64,000 nt of DNA, from assembly GCA_036873755.1 (NCBI GenBank), contig JAVTVY010025245.1, forward strand, positions 37,998-101,997, written 5' to 3'. Shown one piece after another: positions 34,595 to 46,285 of the stretch (its first letter is position 1; each line of letters opens with the position of its first letter). The stretch comes from Hanleya hanleyi (lineage: Eukaryota; Mollusca; Polyplacophora; Lepidopleurida; Hanleyidae). The notes under the pieces are model-generated. The model had not been told where the DNA came from. It ran no database searches and saw only the letters and a program-made list of their open reading frames with translations. A program made the translations under genes and the position numbers.

Positions 34595-36007
34595 ATAATA
34601 TTTGATATAACAAGAGATTACATTTTGGTAGGATCAAAGAACTGAATGCATGAAAAACGAAACTACCAAAAACTGCAAGTCCGAACAGAAGATACAACAA
34701 CAACATGAAAATTGACTGACTGCTTATAAAGAATCGGATTTCCCCAGTGGGGAAAAAACGAACCTCCCGCGTCAAACGAGGATAATATTCACAATACTAG
34801 TAAAGATTTATACAACAATTCAATGCATAAAATCGTGAACCAATGAAACGAAAAACCTGTTCGTTTATCGTACAGATCACAATAGGCTCACATACTGACC
34901 GAAAACAAAACGGAATGGTGAGAGCCAGTAAAAGCCCACATCAAACACAGAGGGCAGAAACTCATTGTTTGTGTGGAGACGCGATATAGAATACACACTG
35001 CCATAATGCAGGATTGTGTTATTAGTTAAGCATGAGATTTCATATTGACTTTTAGAAAACATCGTCGGACGATCATTTCAAGATATAGAAAAATCATGAC
35101 TAAAATTTTGAAATCTCCGACAAGAGCAAAATATTTTAGCGACGTACGTCCGAAGACACTAAACACGTGGCTGACGGTAAAACAAACCGTGCGAGGTCCA
35201 AGCGAGTCCAAAAATTTGCCCCGACAAAATTTAGAAACATCCGAGATAGAAATGTCAGACAAAACTATCCCGGAAATATTATTTATTTAATCGCAACAGA
35301 ACCATTGACAAAAATGACATAGGCGAGATAACCTGCGGCGAGGTAGCATTCTTTTGTCCGAAGGAGACAATGGATCGCTCAGGAAAACCGACCTGAAACT
35401 GGAGGCCTTTGTTGGCCTGAACAATGGAACCGGTTTTACAGGGACTCGAGATAAAGGAATAGCGGTGGAGGTCAGAAGAAATTGAATATTATCTCCTGCA
35501 GGAACAGGCCACTGGGAGGAAATATTTACAGACGTCGAAGAAAAACCGGACTTTGAATCTAAGAGTACAAATTCTAAATTCCGATACCACCGAGATCCTT
35601 GATGGATTTCAAGTCATACACAAGCGTAAATTCCCAAAAACCGACTATCGCTCCGATAGAGCGAGATCGTCAGAGGCACGCAATAAATGAGCACGTCGGA
35701 CCTGGGCAAAATTCCTCCAGGCAGACGAATCCGATGACACACGCACACGTGGCTTTGCGAAATACACAAATCTTTATAAGTAAAACAAACCGTGTGGGAG
35801 TCCAAACGGGACAAACTTGCTCACACGTACGACAAGAATTAGAATTCGGAACAGAAACCTCAGACATAACAATGTAAGAAGAATTTCCGAAAAGAAAAAC
35901 ACAAGACAATCTTGATAAAGGATATAACCGGCGGTTACAACAACAACACAGGCTGTATTGAATTAACACTTCCTTGATGTGCACTGGTCGAGTACAAACA
36001 GGAGAAA
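34595..36007. other. Non-coding DIRS interior with diverged duplicate
   Basis: GTAAAACAAACCGTG occurs at 35176 and 35779 with similar surroundings, so two diverged copies of about 400 bp are present (near 34880-35290 and 35580-35900). Small plus-strand frames (81 and 92 residues) lie in them but carry no recognised motif. They could be remains of the element's first gene, which I cannot show. Confidence 0.35.
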
Positions 36008-36207
36008 GAGGACAGGAATGATTTGAGCAGAGCCTTTTATAGTAACTCCACTGGGATAATGGGAGAGCTCTCCTAGGGGCGGACAACTCTCCTCTAGGGG
36101 AGATAACTTTTAGTTTTAACTTCCGTTTTTACGGTTTGAATCATCTTCCTGACGGAGATTAAGGCATTAATTAAAGCAGGTTTACGATTTGGGAATCAAA
36201 TAGAGAA
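36008..36207 (-). repeat. Right inverted terminal repeat of the DIRS-like element
   Basis: The reverse complement equals the left sequence at 25842-26024 with only a few changes, such as CCCATTATCC against CCCATTCATCC. It continues with the stretch matching 26151-26192. Confidence 0.85.
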
Positions 36208-36549
36208 TTTCATTCAGAAATTCATAGTTTGAATTGAGCAGAAGTGTAAACTGCAAGGGAGCACATACTGAAATATCAGGGTCTTTAAGCATATGTATAA
36301 TTGCAATATATAGTTCAATACTTGTTATATTATTGGACATTGTGTCTTCATATTGAACAGTTGTTGACCAGAGCTACTTTTTGTTTACAAATTTGCAGAC
36401 AACTGTCAAAACAAGATGGCAGCAGTATGATCAAAATGGCAGATATCTGTCAATGATGTCTGCACACCTCTGTAAATGACTTCAACAAATTCATTAAATG
36501 ACATCAACACACTCAATAAAGGACTTCTACACACAGTCGGTAAATCAAC
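36208..36549. other. Non-coding flank with short degenerate repeat
   Basis: No gene. From about 36460 the phrase CAGTAAATGAC and variants recur at about 25-bp spacing, continuing into block D1. Confidence 0.4.
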
Positions 36550-37706
36550 AAGCTCAGTAAATGATCACTCAATCCTACTTCATATATACATTGTAAAATG
36601 ACAGCTGAATAACCTCTTTAAATGTAGTAAACCTTGTACACTCTGTAAATAACTTTGACAAACTCAGTAAAAGACTGTCACTCAGGTTATAGGCTGGACA
36701 AGGTTAGACATACTCTCAGGGTGCTGCAACCTTGACCTTTTATCTATTGATCTCAAAATCAATAGGATTCTTTGGAATCACATGAACAACACGCTTGTCA
36801 AGATTTGAGAATCCTAGTGGAACGCATCTTAACATATAATCCGGTCAAGTAAAGCATTATGGAAGGATGGAGGGACGGTAGGAAGGACATTACATAATGC
36901 CTACACTTCGATTACACTGTTTCCAAACACACCTTTCATGGGAAATCAAATATCTTTAATACCCGGTATATCAAATAACAATATGCCAAATCACTTCTAT
37001 GATATCTTGATGAATAAATGACAGAACAAAATGGGAAAGACAAACTATTTTTGGAAATAATGGTAACCTTCTGTCAGTCTGCAAACGGAATAACCTATCC
37101 AAAATTTGATGGCTTAATTTAGATGACAGAGAAAATCGAATGATGGTGCGGTGATCTGAGTTGAGATCCATTAAGGTTCATATGTATATATGCAGTCCTG
37201 TACAAGGTTTGGTAAATTGAACAGGGAATAGCTTTCACCCAGTATGAGGGGGCTTGACAATATCCAGTCTGGACCGACACCTTACAACATGGGAGATATC
37301 GGGAGATAATGGAATAAAAGTCCTTGGGGTGTAAGAGTAAGGTCTTCTCTATCCATCAGTGTCAACGTGGTTCAGGGCAAGCTCTCCACTCTTCATTTAT
37401 ACAACATTGACCTGGACATTAGGGTTCATATAGGCCAGCAGCAAAAGGATGATATCTGAAATTATTTAACCATTTCTGATCTGAATTATACAGGACTGAA
37501 CACAGGGTAGCTTCTTTAAAGTGACGGAGAATAGAATTGATTCTAATACATGTTTTATTCAATCACCAATCAAATGTACTGTACTAATCAACTGCACTGT
37601 GAAATAGGCCTAGCGATTTGCTGCTATCAAAAAATTGTCTGTCATCTACTGAGCAATAATTAATAGTGGTATATTCCAGTGTTTATTGAGTTGGTCTTTC
37701 TTTCAG

Positions 37707-37861
37707 ACAAAGCTGACAGTACCAACTTACCCTAATCAGCCCAAAAATGTACATCTACCTCTTTATCTCATTGGCAGTACCCTTGCCGTAATAATATCAC
37801 TGACACAGAATTTACTAATTGGGGTACCATTCATTTGTGCTGCAGCAAAAACTGCTAGCCT
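37707..37861 (+). CDS. Candidate internal exon, membrane-like peptide (D1)
   Basis: The segment is bounded by a good acceptor (TCTTTCTTTCAG at 37695-37706) and a consensus donor (GTAAGT at 37862-37867). Between them one frame is open for all 51 codons and is strongly hydrophobic in its second half (LYLIGSTLAVIISLTQ, then NLLIGVPFICAAAKTASL), suggesting a membrane span. The D2 paralogue keeps both splice signals but lacks one base near its start. I do not recognise the protein family. No neighbouring exon is found, so it may be a captured or relic exon. Confidence 0.35.
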
Positions 37862-38119
37862 GTAAGTTTGCTTCATCCAAATATGAGATACATGTCAGTT
37901 GCAATAATTAAGTATACGGGTTTCCATCCTAAAAGAACTACTTTTTCCAGTTTGGATGAATAGAAACCCACCAAAATAAGAAACAGCTAAAGCCAATGAG
38001 CAATGTGCCAGAGGAACACATATGCCCCACCATGAAGTAGGAACTTGTGAGATCTGGTTGGTTGAGAATCCCAACAATAAATGAAAACCCGAGTGGTTGA
38101 AACAATTGCTTTGGCTTGG

Positions 38120-38700
38120 AACCTTAATGTTCAGTACCTGGCATGGAGAGCAATCCCAAGTGAGGCCCAGTGGCAAGGTAAGGTACCCACAATTACCAAA
38201 TTTGTCCTAATCCAGTCAGGATTTCAGAAGTTATTGTTCGAAAAGGAATTTTAAGTTGGGCCACAGGTGGTGCCACCTATGGACGGATTGGTGTGAAAAA
38301 CAATCCCAAGCGAGATCTTGAGGCGAGGTACCCACATACCAAATTTGGAAAGAACCCATTCAGGTTTTCTAAAGTTTTTGTCCAGAAACAAAATTTTAAC
38401 TTGGCCCCCAAGTGGCGCCATCTATACGCAGATCGGTGTGAAAAACAATCCCAAGCGAGATCTTGAGGCGAGGTACCCACAAACCAAATTTGAAAAGAAT
38501 CCATTCAGTTTTTCAAAAGTTATTGTCCAGAAACATAAATTTAACTTCACCCCCAGGTGGCACCACCCATAGGTGGATCGGCGTAAAAAACAATCCCAAG
38601 CGAGATCTTGAGGTGAGGTACCCAAAAACCAAATTTGAAAAGAATCCATTCAGTGTATCAAAAGTTATTGTCCGGAAACAAAAATTTAACTTTTGACAAA
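38120..38700. repeat. Tandem core units of about 145 bp (D1)
   Basis: Three to four units with dyads near 38266, 38411 and 38556 (GTGGCGCCATCT type), plus CAATCCCAAGCGAGATCTTG, ACCAAATTTGAAAAGAATCC and AAAGTTATTGTCCGGAAAC. They are clearly related to the cores of HLE-1 and HLE-5. D2 keeps only about one and a half units (51966-52215). Confidence 0.85.
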
Positions 38701-39370
38701 CTGTTACCTTGACTGTTGAACATTTGACCTCATAATGGATATGATTTATGGAAGTACATGGGAGACATACCAAATGCACTATTCTGAATAATGGTTATGA
38801 AAAACTCAAGATACAGGATGGATAAGGCTACATATAGATTAAGTTTTGGTTTGCTGTGACCTCGATCCTGTGACTCCAAAATCTATTAAGCATAACTCAA
38901 AATCATCCTGATAAGGCTTCGCATGATGGAAGAACCATGCAAAAATCATAAAGCTCCTTTGACAATAGTCGGTGGTGCATACAAATTGATAATCGATGTG
39001 TTATGACAGTTACTATCATCACCCGTCATGCTCGCAGATAAATACACTGATTATCAATCACATTTGTATCCAAAGTGCAATTATTGAGTTTCTGCCGACA
39101 GCGATAACAGGCGTATGCGATGATGTGAATCTTTATATCGATAAAATGAACCACTAACTAGATCATGTACCATTATGAGTTATGTTTTACACAATGGTAT
39201 TTATTTTGCTATCACCACAATATTTCAGTAGCTCCATCTACAAGATTAACTCAAGGAGTGGGTCAAGTGCATACAGCTGGTATATTTGTCAACTGTACAT
39301 AAATAAATCTATATATATATGTAACTTGGGGCATACTGCTCCAATGTTTATTCAGCTATACAATTATGGC

Positions 39371-40471
39371 AACAGAAAACTTTTCTAAATCGGAGCTACA
39401 AATAAGTGAAGGGTTACAACAATCCAAGAATATGAGATGTACAACCCTTGTCAATGCTTACAACATTCTAAGAATGTCAGATGTGCAGCCATTGTCAATA
39501 GTTACAACAATCCAAGAATGTGAGATGTACAACCCTTGTCAATGCTTACAACATTCTAAGAATGTCAGATGTGCAGCCATTGTCAATAGTTACAACAATC
39601 CAAGAATGTGAGATGTACAACCCTTGTCAATGGCTACAACACTCTAAGAATGTCAGATGTGCAGCCATTGTCAATAGTTACAACAATCCAAGAATGTGAG
39701 ATGTACAACCCTTGTCAATGGTTACAACATTCTAAGAATGTCAGATGTGCAGCCATTGTTAATGGTTATAATAATCCAAGAATGTGAGATGTACAACCCT
39801 TGTCAATGGCTACAACACTCTAAGAATATGAGATGTACAACCCTAGTCAATAATTACAACACTCTAAGAATGTCAGATGTGCAGCCATTGTCAATGGTTA
39901 CAACACTCCAAGAATGTGAGATGTACAACCCTTGTCAATGGTTACAACACTCTAAGAATGTCAGATGTGCAGCCATTGTTAATGGTTACAATAATCCAAG
40001 AATGTGAGATGTACAACCCTTGTCAATGGCTACAACACTCTAAGAATGTCAGATGTGCAGCCATTATCAATGGTTACAACAATCCAAGAATGTGAGATGT
40101 CCAGCCATAGTTAATGGTTAGAGCACTCCAAGAATGTGAGATGTCCAGACATTGTCAATGGTTACAACACTCTAAGAATGTCAGATGTGCAGCCACTGCC
40201 AATGGTTACAACAGTCCAAGAATGTGAGATGTGCAACCATTGTCAATGGTTACAATAATCCAAGAATGTGAGATGTCCAGCCATTGTCAATGGTTATAGC
40301 ACTCCAAGATTGTGAGATGTACAACCCTTGTCAATGGTAACAGCATGTGAGATGTCCAGCCATTGTCAATGGTTACAACACTCTAAGAATGTCAGATGTA
40401 CAACCCTTGTCAATGGTTACAACACTCTAAGAATGTCAGATGTGCAGCCATTGTCAATGGTTACAAGTCCA
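39371..40471. repeat. 44-bp minisatellite, D1 array left part
   Basis: Units read approximately AAGAATGTGAGATGTGCAGC then CATTGTCAATGGTTACAACA CTCC (44 bp). Variants with CTAAGAATGTCAG, GTACAACCCTTG and GTCCAGCC alternate. Frames rotate through three phases every 132 bp, so the apparent peptides are repeat products. Confidence 0.95.
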
Positions 40472-41283
40472 ACAAGAGCCCAGACCTTTGATCTAAATTT
40501 TGGTACATGACAAAACGGCTACCTGTAATTTCTTGATGGACTCAAAAAATCATGATTTTTAATCATTTCACAATTTTGGGGTCACATACTGTGACCTTGA
40601 CCTTGACCTACATTTTGATATGTGCACATCATGTCCCCCTAATGTATCTACTGACACAAAGAAATGTTATTTTTAATAAATTACTGATTTTGGGGACACA
40701 GTGACCTTTGACCTTCGACCTTGACCTATATTTTGGTATGCGACACTTCATTTCCCCCTACTGAATCCACTCACAAAAAATTAGAAATTTTTAATGATTT
40801 CCTGATTTTTCAGTCACACTGACCTTTGACCTCTGACCTCGACCTACATTTGGTATGCAACACATCGTTCCCCCCTAGAGTATCCACTCACCAAAAATTA
40901 GAACTGTAGATAGAAAACTGTCAACGATCAATGATTTCCTGATTTTAGGCAACAGTGACCTTTGACCTCAATTTTGGTACGCGACACCTAGCATATCCAT
41001 TCGCAAAAAATTGCAACTGTAGCCAGAAAATGTTCACAATATAGACCGGACACGAACACTTCAGTGATTTTCTGTTTTTTAGGCCAGTGACCTTTGACCT
41101 CTGACCTCGACCTTCATTTTAGTACGCGACACATCGTCTCCCCATAGGGTATCCACTCACCAAAAACTGGAACTGTAGATAGGAAACTGTCCCAGATATA
41201 GACCGGACACGAGAACCGGACAGACGGACAGACAGACGGAAACCGCCATCACATAATACGTCCGCTTTTTGGCGGGCGTATAA
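40472..41283 (+). mobile_element. Helitron-like non-autonomous element HLE-3
   Basis: It interrupts the 44-bp array: GTCCA precedes and AATGTGGAATGTCC follows, which together would read as one unit. The D2 array near 54750 has no such insertion. The element starts ACAAGAGCCCAGACC. It carries four to five core units with TGACCTTTGACCT and TCCACTCACCAAAAA, then a GACAGACGGACAG tract and a hairpin at 41257-41280 (TACGTCCGC with GGCGGGCGTA), ending TAA. About 0.8 kb, no coding capacity. Confidence 0.75.
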
Positions 41284-42321
41284 AAATGTGGAATGTCCAG
41301 CCATTGTCAATGGTTACAACACTCCAAGAACATGAGATGTACAACCCTTGTCAATGGCTACAACACTCTAAGAATGTTAGATGTGCAGTCATTGTCAATG
41401 GTTACAACAGTTCAAGAATGTGAGATGTCCAGCCATTGTCAATAGTTACAACACTCGAAGGAAGTGAGGTGTGAAGCTCTTGCCAATGGTTACAACAATT
41501 CAGGGATGTGAGATGTGCAGCCCTTGTCGATGGTCATAATACTCCAAGAATTTGAGATATCCAGTCATTGTCAATGGTTACAATACTCCAAGAACGTGAG
41601 ATGTGAAGCCATTGTCAATGGTTCAGCCATTGAAATAGATAAATTTCTGCAATGGCAAAAAACCTCAACGAAGTTACACCTTACATTTAATTTCATGCCG
41701 TTGCTAATTTCGAGGGCTGATGGTTACAACTGCTATGCCACTCTTGCCAATGGCGGCAAAATTCTAGGAATGTGAGAAGTGCAGCCCTTGTTAATGTTTA
41801 TAACACTCCAAGAATGAGAAATATCCAGTCATTGTCAATGGTTACAACACTCCAAGAATGTGAGATTTACAGCCATTGTCAATGGTTACAACACTCAAAA
41901 AATGTGACATTTGCAGCCACTGTCAATGGTTACAACACTCCAAGAATGTGAGATTTACAGCCATTGTCAATGGCTACAACACTCAAAAAATGTGACATTT
42001 GCAGCCACTGTCAATGGTTACAACACTCAAAGAATGTGAGATGTGCAGCCATTGTCAATGGTTACAACACTCCAAGAATGTAAGATGTGCAACCCTTGTC
42101 AATGGTTATAACAGTCCAAGAATGTGAGATGTGCAGCCATTGTCAATGGTTACAACACTCCAAGAATGTAAGATGTGCAACCCTTGTCAATGGTTACAAC
42201 ACTCCAAGAATGTGAAAAGGTCCTGCCATTGTCAATGGTTACAACACTCCAAGAATGTGAGATGTGCAGCCATTATCAATGGTTACAACACTCCAAGAAT
42301 CTGAGATGTGCAACATTTGTC
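41284..42321. repeat. 44-bp minisatellite, D1 array right part
   Basis: Continuation of the array after HLE-3. It contains a divergent patch (41620-41780, around GGCTGATGGTTACAACTGC) also present in D2 at 55060-55220. It stops abruptly at 42321, where a 36-bp unit begins; D2 continues as a normal array at the equivalent point (about 55583). Confidence 0.95.
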
Positions 42322-42328
42322 AACACTT
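42317..42328. other. Junction of the large tandem duplication
   Basis: ATTTGTCAA from a 44-bp unit is followed directly by CACTTTTAGACC from a 36-bp unit. The 44-bp sequence to the left is colinear with D2 up to about 55583, and the sequence to the right is colinear with the first 36-bp array and copy A. Only two to four bases (AA or TCAA) are shared at the joint. Confidence 0.85.
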
Positions 42329-43587
42329 TTAGACCAGCTACTCTCCCTAATAATTCTAACACTTTAGATCAGCTACTCTCCCTAATAATTCAAACACTTT
42401 TAGACCAGCTACTCTCTCTAATAATTCAAACACTTTTGGACCAGCTACCCTCTCTAATAATTCAAACACTTTTGGACTAGCTACTCTCTCTAATAATTCA
42501 AACACTTTTAGATCAGCTACTCTCTCTAATAATTCAAACACTTATAGATCAGCTACTCTCTCTAATAATTCAAACACTTTTAGATCAGCTACCCTCTCTA
42601 ATAATTCAAACACTTTTAGATGAGCTACCCTCTCTAATAATTCAAACACTTTTAGATCAGCTACCCTCTCTAATAATTCAAACACTTTTAGATCAGCTAC
42701 TCTCTCTAACAATTCAAACACTTTAGACCAGCTACTCTCTCTAATAATTCAAACACTTTTAGATCAGCTACCCTCTCTAATAATTCAAACACTTTTAGAT
42801 CAGCTACTCTCTCTAATAATTCAAACACTTTTAGATCAGCTACCCTCTCTAATAATTCAAACACTTTTAGATGAGCTACCCTCTCTAATAATTCAAACAC
42901 TTTTAGATCAGCTACCCTCTCTAATAATTCAAACACTTTTAGATCAGCTACCCTCTCTAATAATTCAAACACTTTTAGATCAGCTACCCTCTCTAATAAT
43001 TCAAACACTTTTAGATCAGCTACCCTCTCTAATAATTCAAACACTTTTAGATCAGCTACCCTCTCTAATAATTCAAACACTTTTAGATGAGCTACCCTCT
43101 CTAATAATTCAAACACTTTTAGATCAGCTACCCTCTCTAATAATTCAAACACTTTTAGATCAGCTACTCTCTCTAATAATTCAAACACTTTTAGATCAGC
43201 TACCCTCTCTAATAATTTAAACACTTTTAGATGAGCTACCCTCTCTAATAATTCAAACACTTTTAGATCAGCTACCCTCTCTAATAATTCAAACACTTTT
43301 AGATCAGCTACCCTCTCTAATAATTCAAACACTTTTAGATCAGCTACCCTCTCTAATAATTCAAACACTTTTAGATGAGCTACCCTCTCTAATAATTCAA
43401 ACACTTTTAGATCAGCTACCCTCTCTAATAATTCAAACACTTTTAGATCAGCTACTCTCTCTAATAATTTAAACACTTTTAGATCAGCTACTCTCTCTAA
43501 TAATTCAAACACTTTTAGATCAGCTACTCTCTCTAATAATTCAAACACTTTTAGACCAGCTACTCTCTTAATAATTCAAACACTGTT
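42322..43587. repeat. 36-bp minisatellite, second array
   Basis: About 35 copies, mostly reading TTTTAGATCAGCTACCCTCT followed by CTAATAATTCAAACAC. Unlike the first array nearly all units are exactly 36 bp, so a minus-strand frame (42706-43548) stays open for 280 residues as a 12-residue VFELLERVADLK repeat. It has no unique N or C terminus and is not accepted as a gene. Confidence 0.96.
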
Positions 43588-44087
43588 AGATCAGCTATTT
43601 ACTCATTAAATTAATACAAATTTAGACTGATGCACATTTTCTTTTTTTCCAACATGATGTACAGAAGCTGACTGTAAACAGTAGCTGAATATTGACAGAA
43701 TACTTTCTGGTAATGTCTTCTACAGTGTATAGTCTTAATATGTGTGAATTATTGGAGAGATCACAGTAAATGACTCTACCATACAATTACAGCTGGACCA
43801 TTTCATAGGAAGTATCAGTTTATTTCTCTAGTAGAGATGAAGGTGAACACAGTTGCAGATAGTATACTGCTGCACAGTAAACACAGGTGGTCCAATTCTC
43901 TGTCTGATCTCAACAGATTTCTATAAACTGGTAAAGAGAGCCACTCCTACTGTCATTACAGAAACATGTGGAAACCATCACAAGGATAATAACATAGGGA
44001 TAGAACAGCAGGAACAAACTAACTGAATATGATCAGAACTTGGAACAAATTGAATTCAGCCTTGCGAACTCTTTGATCACATGTACA

Positions 44088-44325
44088 ACAAGAGCCGTGA
44101 GCTCAAATATCCCCCGCCAAATTTCCTGAGAAGTCACATGAGACAATACAAGAATACTAGTACTTTATTTGACAGATTCAAGTAAATTAATTTCAGGCAA
44201 AATTGATTAATGTGGAAAGACAAAAACATGAACGTGTGATTCACATGTGAGTGAACCACCATGACTGTCATTTTAAATTCAGGCATGATGATTTGTGACT
44301 GTCATTCAAATAGACAAAATGACCC
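44088..44325 (+). mobile_element. 5' end fragment of a Helitron-like element (copy C)
   Basis: It starts ACAAGAGCCGTGAGCTCAAA and then ATATCCCCCGCC. By analogy with HLE-1, a 3' hairpin containing GGCGGGGGATAT would be expected, but none is present. About 240 bp remain before the sequence rejoins that of copy A (AAAATGACCCAATATGG). Confidence 0.5.
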
Positions 44326-44462
44326 AATATGGATATCTGTAATTAAAATGTCAAAGTTTGTACCCTGTGTTGAGCAGAACAGTTCACGAAAATGATGAAG
44401 AGGAGCCTTCCGCCTGGTAAAGAGGGATAGATTATTAAAAGAATGGATTAATACAGACATAA

Positions 44463-44774
44463 TCAATTCTGACAGCACCTTTGACAAGTAGACATAGCAC
44501 ACAACACATTAAAATATGTAAAACTTAATAAAGAAACTGTGTCCTTTGACCAAGTGCCCATGTACAGGCAGGTCCATGCATCTAAGATCAGATCTTCTAA
44601 CATCTTGACCAGATGCATACAGATTTGGTATTGTCTACTTCTCATACTACTCCATACAGGCTCTCTAGAATCATCAGCCTGCATGAATACTAGATGGTCG
44701 AGAAGTTCAATGTCGTTTTTTTGGCACATAGGACAGAATTTGTACGAGCAGGCAGATAAAAGGCCAGAGCACAT
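44463..44774 (-). pseudogene. Possible LINE reverse transcriptase C-terminal tail (copy C)
   Basis: Paralogue of 10839-11045 with a longer open frame (103 residues). It shows CPMCQKNDIELLDHLVF then LVKMLEDLILDA. The CxxC and His fit the CCHC knuckle of LINE polymerases, but the last cysteine is replaced (VFMQ). No polymerase core is found upstream on the minus strand. The frame may simply be a fossil. Confidence 0.35.
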
Positions 44775-46017
44775 CTACCTCCTATAGGGTTTTATATTAT
44801 GTAAGTTTCAGATTGAAACGAACTCAGGGAGGAGGAAAGAAACTCTGTGAACATGGTTTCAAGTTTTTTGCACACGGGGAAACAAAAAAACATGGTTTAT
44901 GAAAAATTGGATACTGATATGACAAACTAGGTTGATGAAGGAAATATCTTTCCATATTTTTATCTTTTTTTTACAAATCAAGATAATTGTCTAAAGGTGT
45001 ATAAGATTAGACTGCTCGCAAGGATGATGTTAATTTTCTCAAACCCTAAAAAATTTGGCATCTGTGTGGATGAAGTCATATAGCTTTTCTGAGGGTAAAA
45101 AAAAATCATGCATGTACTCTGTCAACGAAACTCTTCTTCCCAGAGGCTCTCCAACAAAAACAACAACTAATTACAAGCATTTAACGATGTTTACAATAGT
45201 AGGGAAGACGTTTCTAATAATTCAAAGTTCTTGTCAAGAGGATGATCATCAGATTAAGTTTGAATGCTCCAACAGATGAAGCATCTCTCAGTTCTTTGTC
45301 AAGGGAGTTCTACCTTAATTGGCACTTGTGCTGTTCAAGTTGTGGGATGTAAGTAAAAACCAGCCTGGTGTATTACACTGTAACTGAATATTTATTGAGG
45401 AAAACAATTACTGAGCAATCTCTCAAAATCAACAAAAACAGCTGCATAACATACACAAGATCTGCATTAGGATTAATGGATCTGTCCAGGAAATCCAGAT
45501 AAAATACCAAATTATGCCTTAAGTGGCATAGTTTTCTATTATAGCAATCTAATAATAGACAGGTCTGGAACAGGAAATGCTTACATAAGAGAAAGCCTAA
45601 GACATGTGGAAAATAACACAGGACCATATGTTTCCACTTTGTGAAGTTCCAGCAGTTTTTGTTTTCTTTAACAATATAAAAAGTTCACATGCTATCACCC
45701 CATGTGTTGATATTAATCATGGATGAGGACTGTAAATGACCTGGATTTTTTTTCCTAAAAATGTTATTTGAACTGTTCATTACATTTACACTACATACTA
45801 GCTCACTCATATAGACAGCTGCCTAAATGATGTACTGTTCTTAAAAAATGTAAGAGACATTTTATTGTCCTTTTATATTAGCTGATGCACGTATAGGCAG
45901 GAGACAGGATGTACATGTACAAACCACAAATTCATCCCTGTATATACGAACAACAAATTCATGCTGCGAGTATCAATGCACCTGTAGCTGCAATAGGGAA
46001 AATCTTTTGCTTAAGGA

Positions 46018-46164
46018 TTAATTTATTTATTTTTTATTTATTTATTTATTTAATTCAGAGACAAACAGGCCAATGTGGCCCACTAACCAGCTCGATAACA
46101 AATAATACAACAATAAGATACAAAGTAAACAATAATACTAAAAAACATGGACTAAAACGAAATA
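46018..46164 (-). mobile_element. LINE-like 3' end with AAAT tail (copy C)
   Basis: Third paralogue of the segment at 12478-12624, with the same internal GGGCCACATTGG phrase and AAAT tail. Confidence 0.55.
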
Positions 46165-46285
46165 GGTAAGTGTGTTACAATTATATTGGGAATCAGGCAT
46201 CCTTCCTTTGGCTTATTTCACATGTTATCAGCAGTGATATCCCACACTCATTCTTTATGTTCTGAATATGCAGGCCCTTCTTTTT

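Larger units (their letters stand above)
25800..36207 (-). mobile_element. Decayed DIRS-like retroelement with inverted terminal repeats
   Basis: Sequence at 25842-26024 is repeated almost unchanged in inverse orientation at 36008-36184. The right arm also matches 26151-26192 (TTTGATTCCCAAATCGTAAA). A tyrosine recombinase fossil lies between them on the minus strand, a combination typical of DIRS-type retrotransposons. No reverse transcriptase or RNase H could be recognised. Two Helitron-like cores (28980-30473 and 32980-34594) and a SINE sit inside. Outer boundaries are inferred from the repeats; no empty site is available. Confidence 0.55.
36550..39370. repeat. Segmental duplication copy D1
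   Basis: It matches 50072-53010 (D2) colinearly, with its last 380 bp also at 59590-60014 (D3). D2 has about 300 bp near 50215-50515 that D1 lacks. That piece resembles the following sequence (TGACCTTTTATCTATTG and CACATGAACARCACAC phrases), so a unit was gained or lost by unequal exchange. Confidence 0.9.

Noticed and set aside
39371..42321. CRISPR-like array of repeats and spacers
   Set aside because: The whole 44-bp unit is conserved, there are no variable spacers, and the setting is eukaryotic.
42706..43548. 280-residue minus-strand frame of LLERV repeats
   Set aside because: A 36-bp unit without stops necessarily stays open. There is no unique start or end domain, and the first array is broken by indels.
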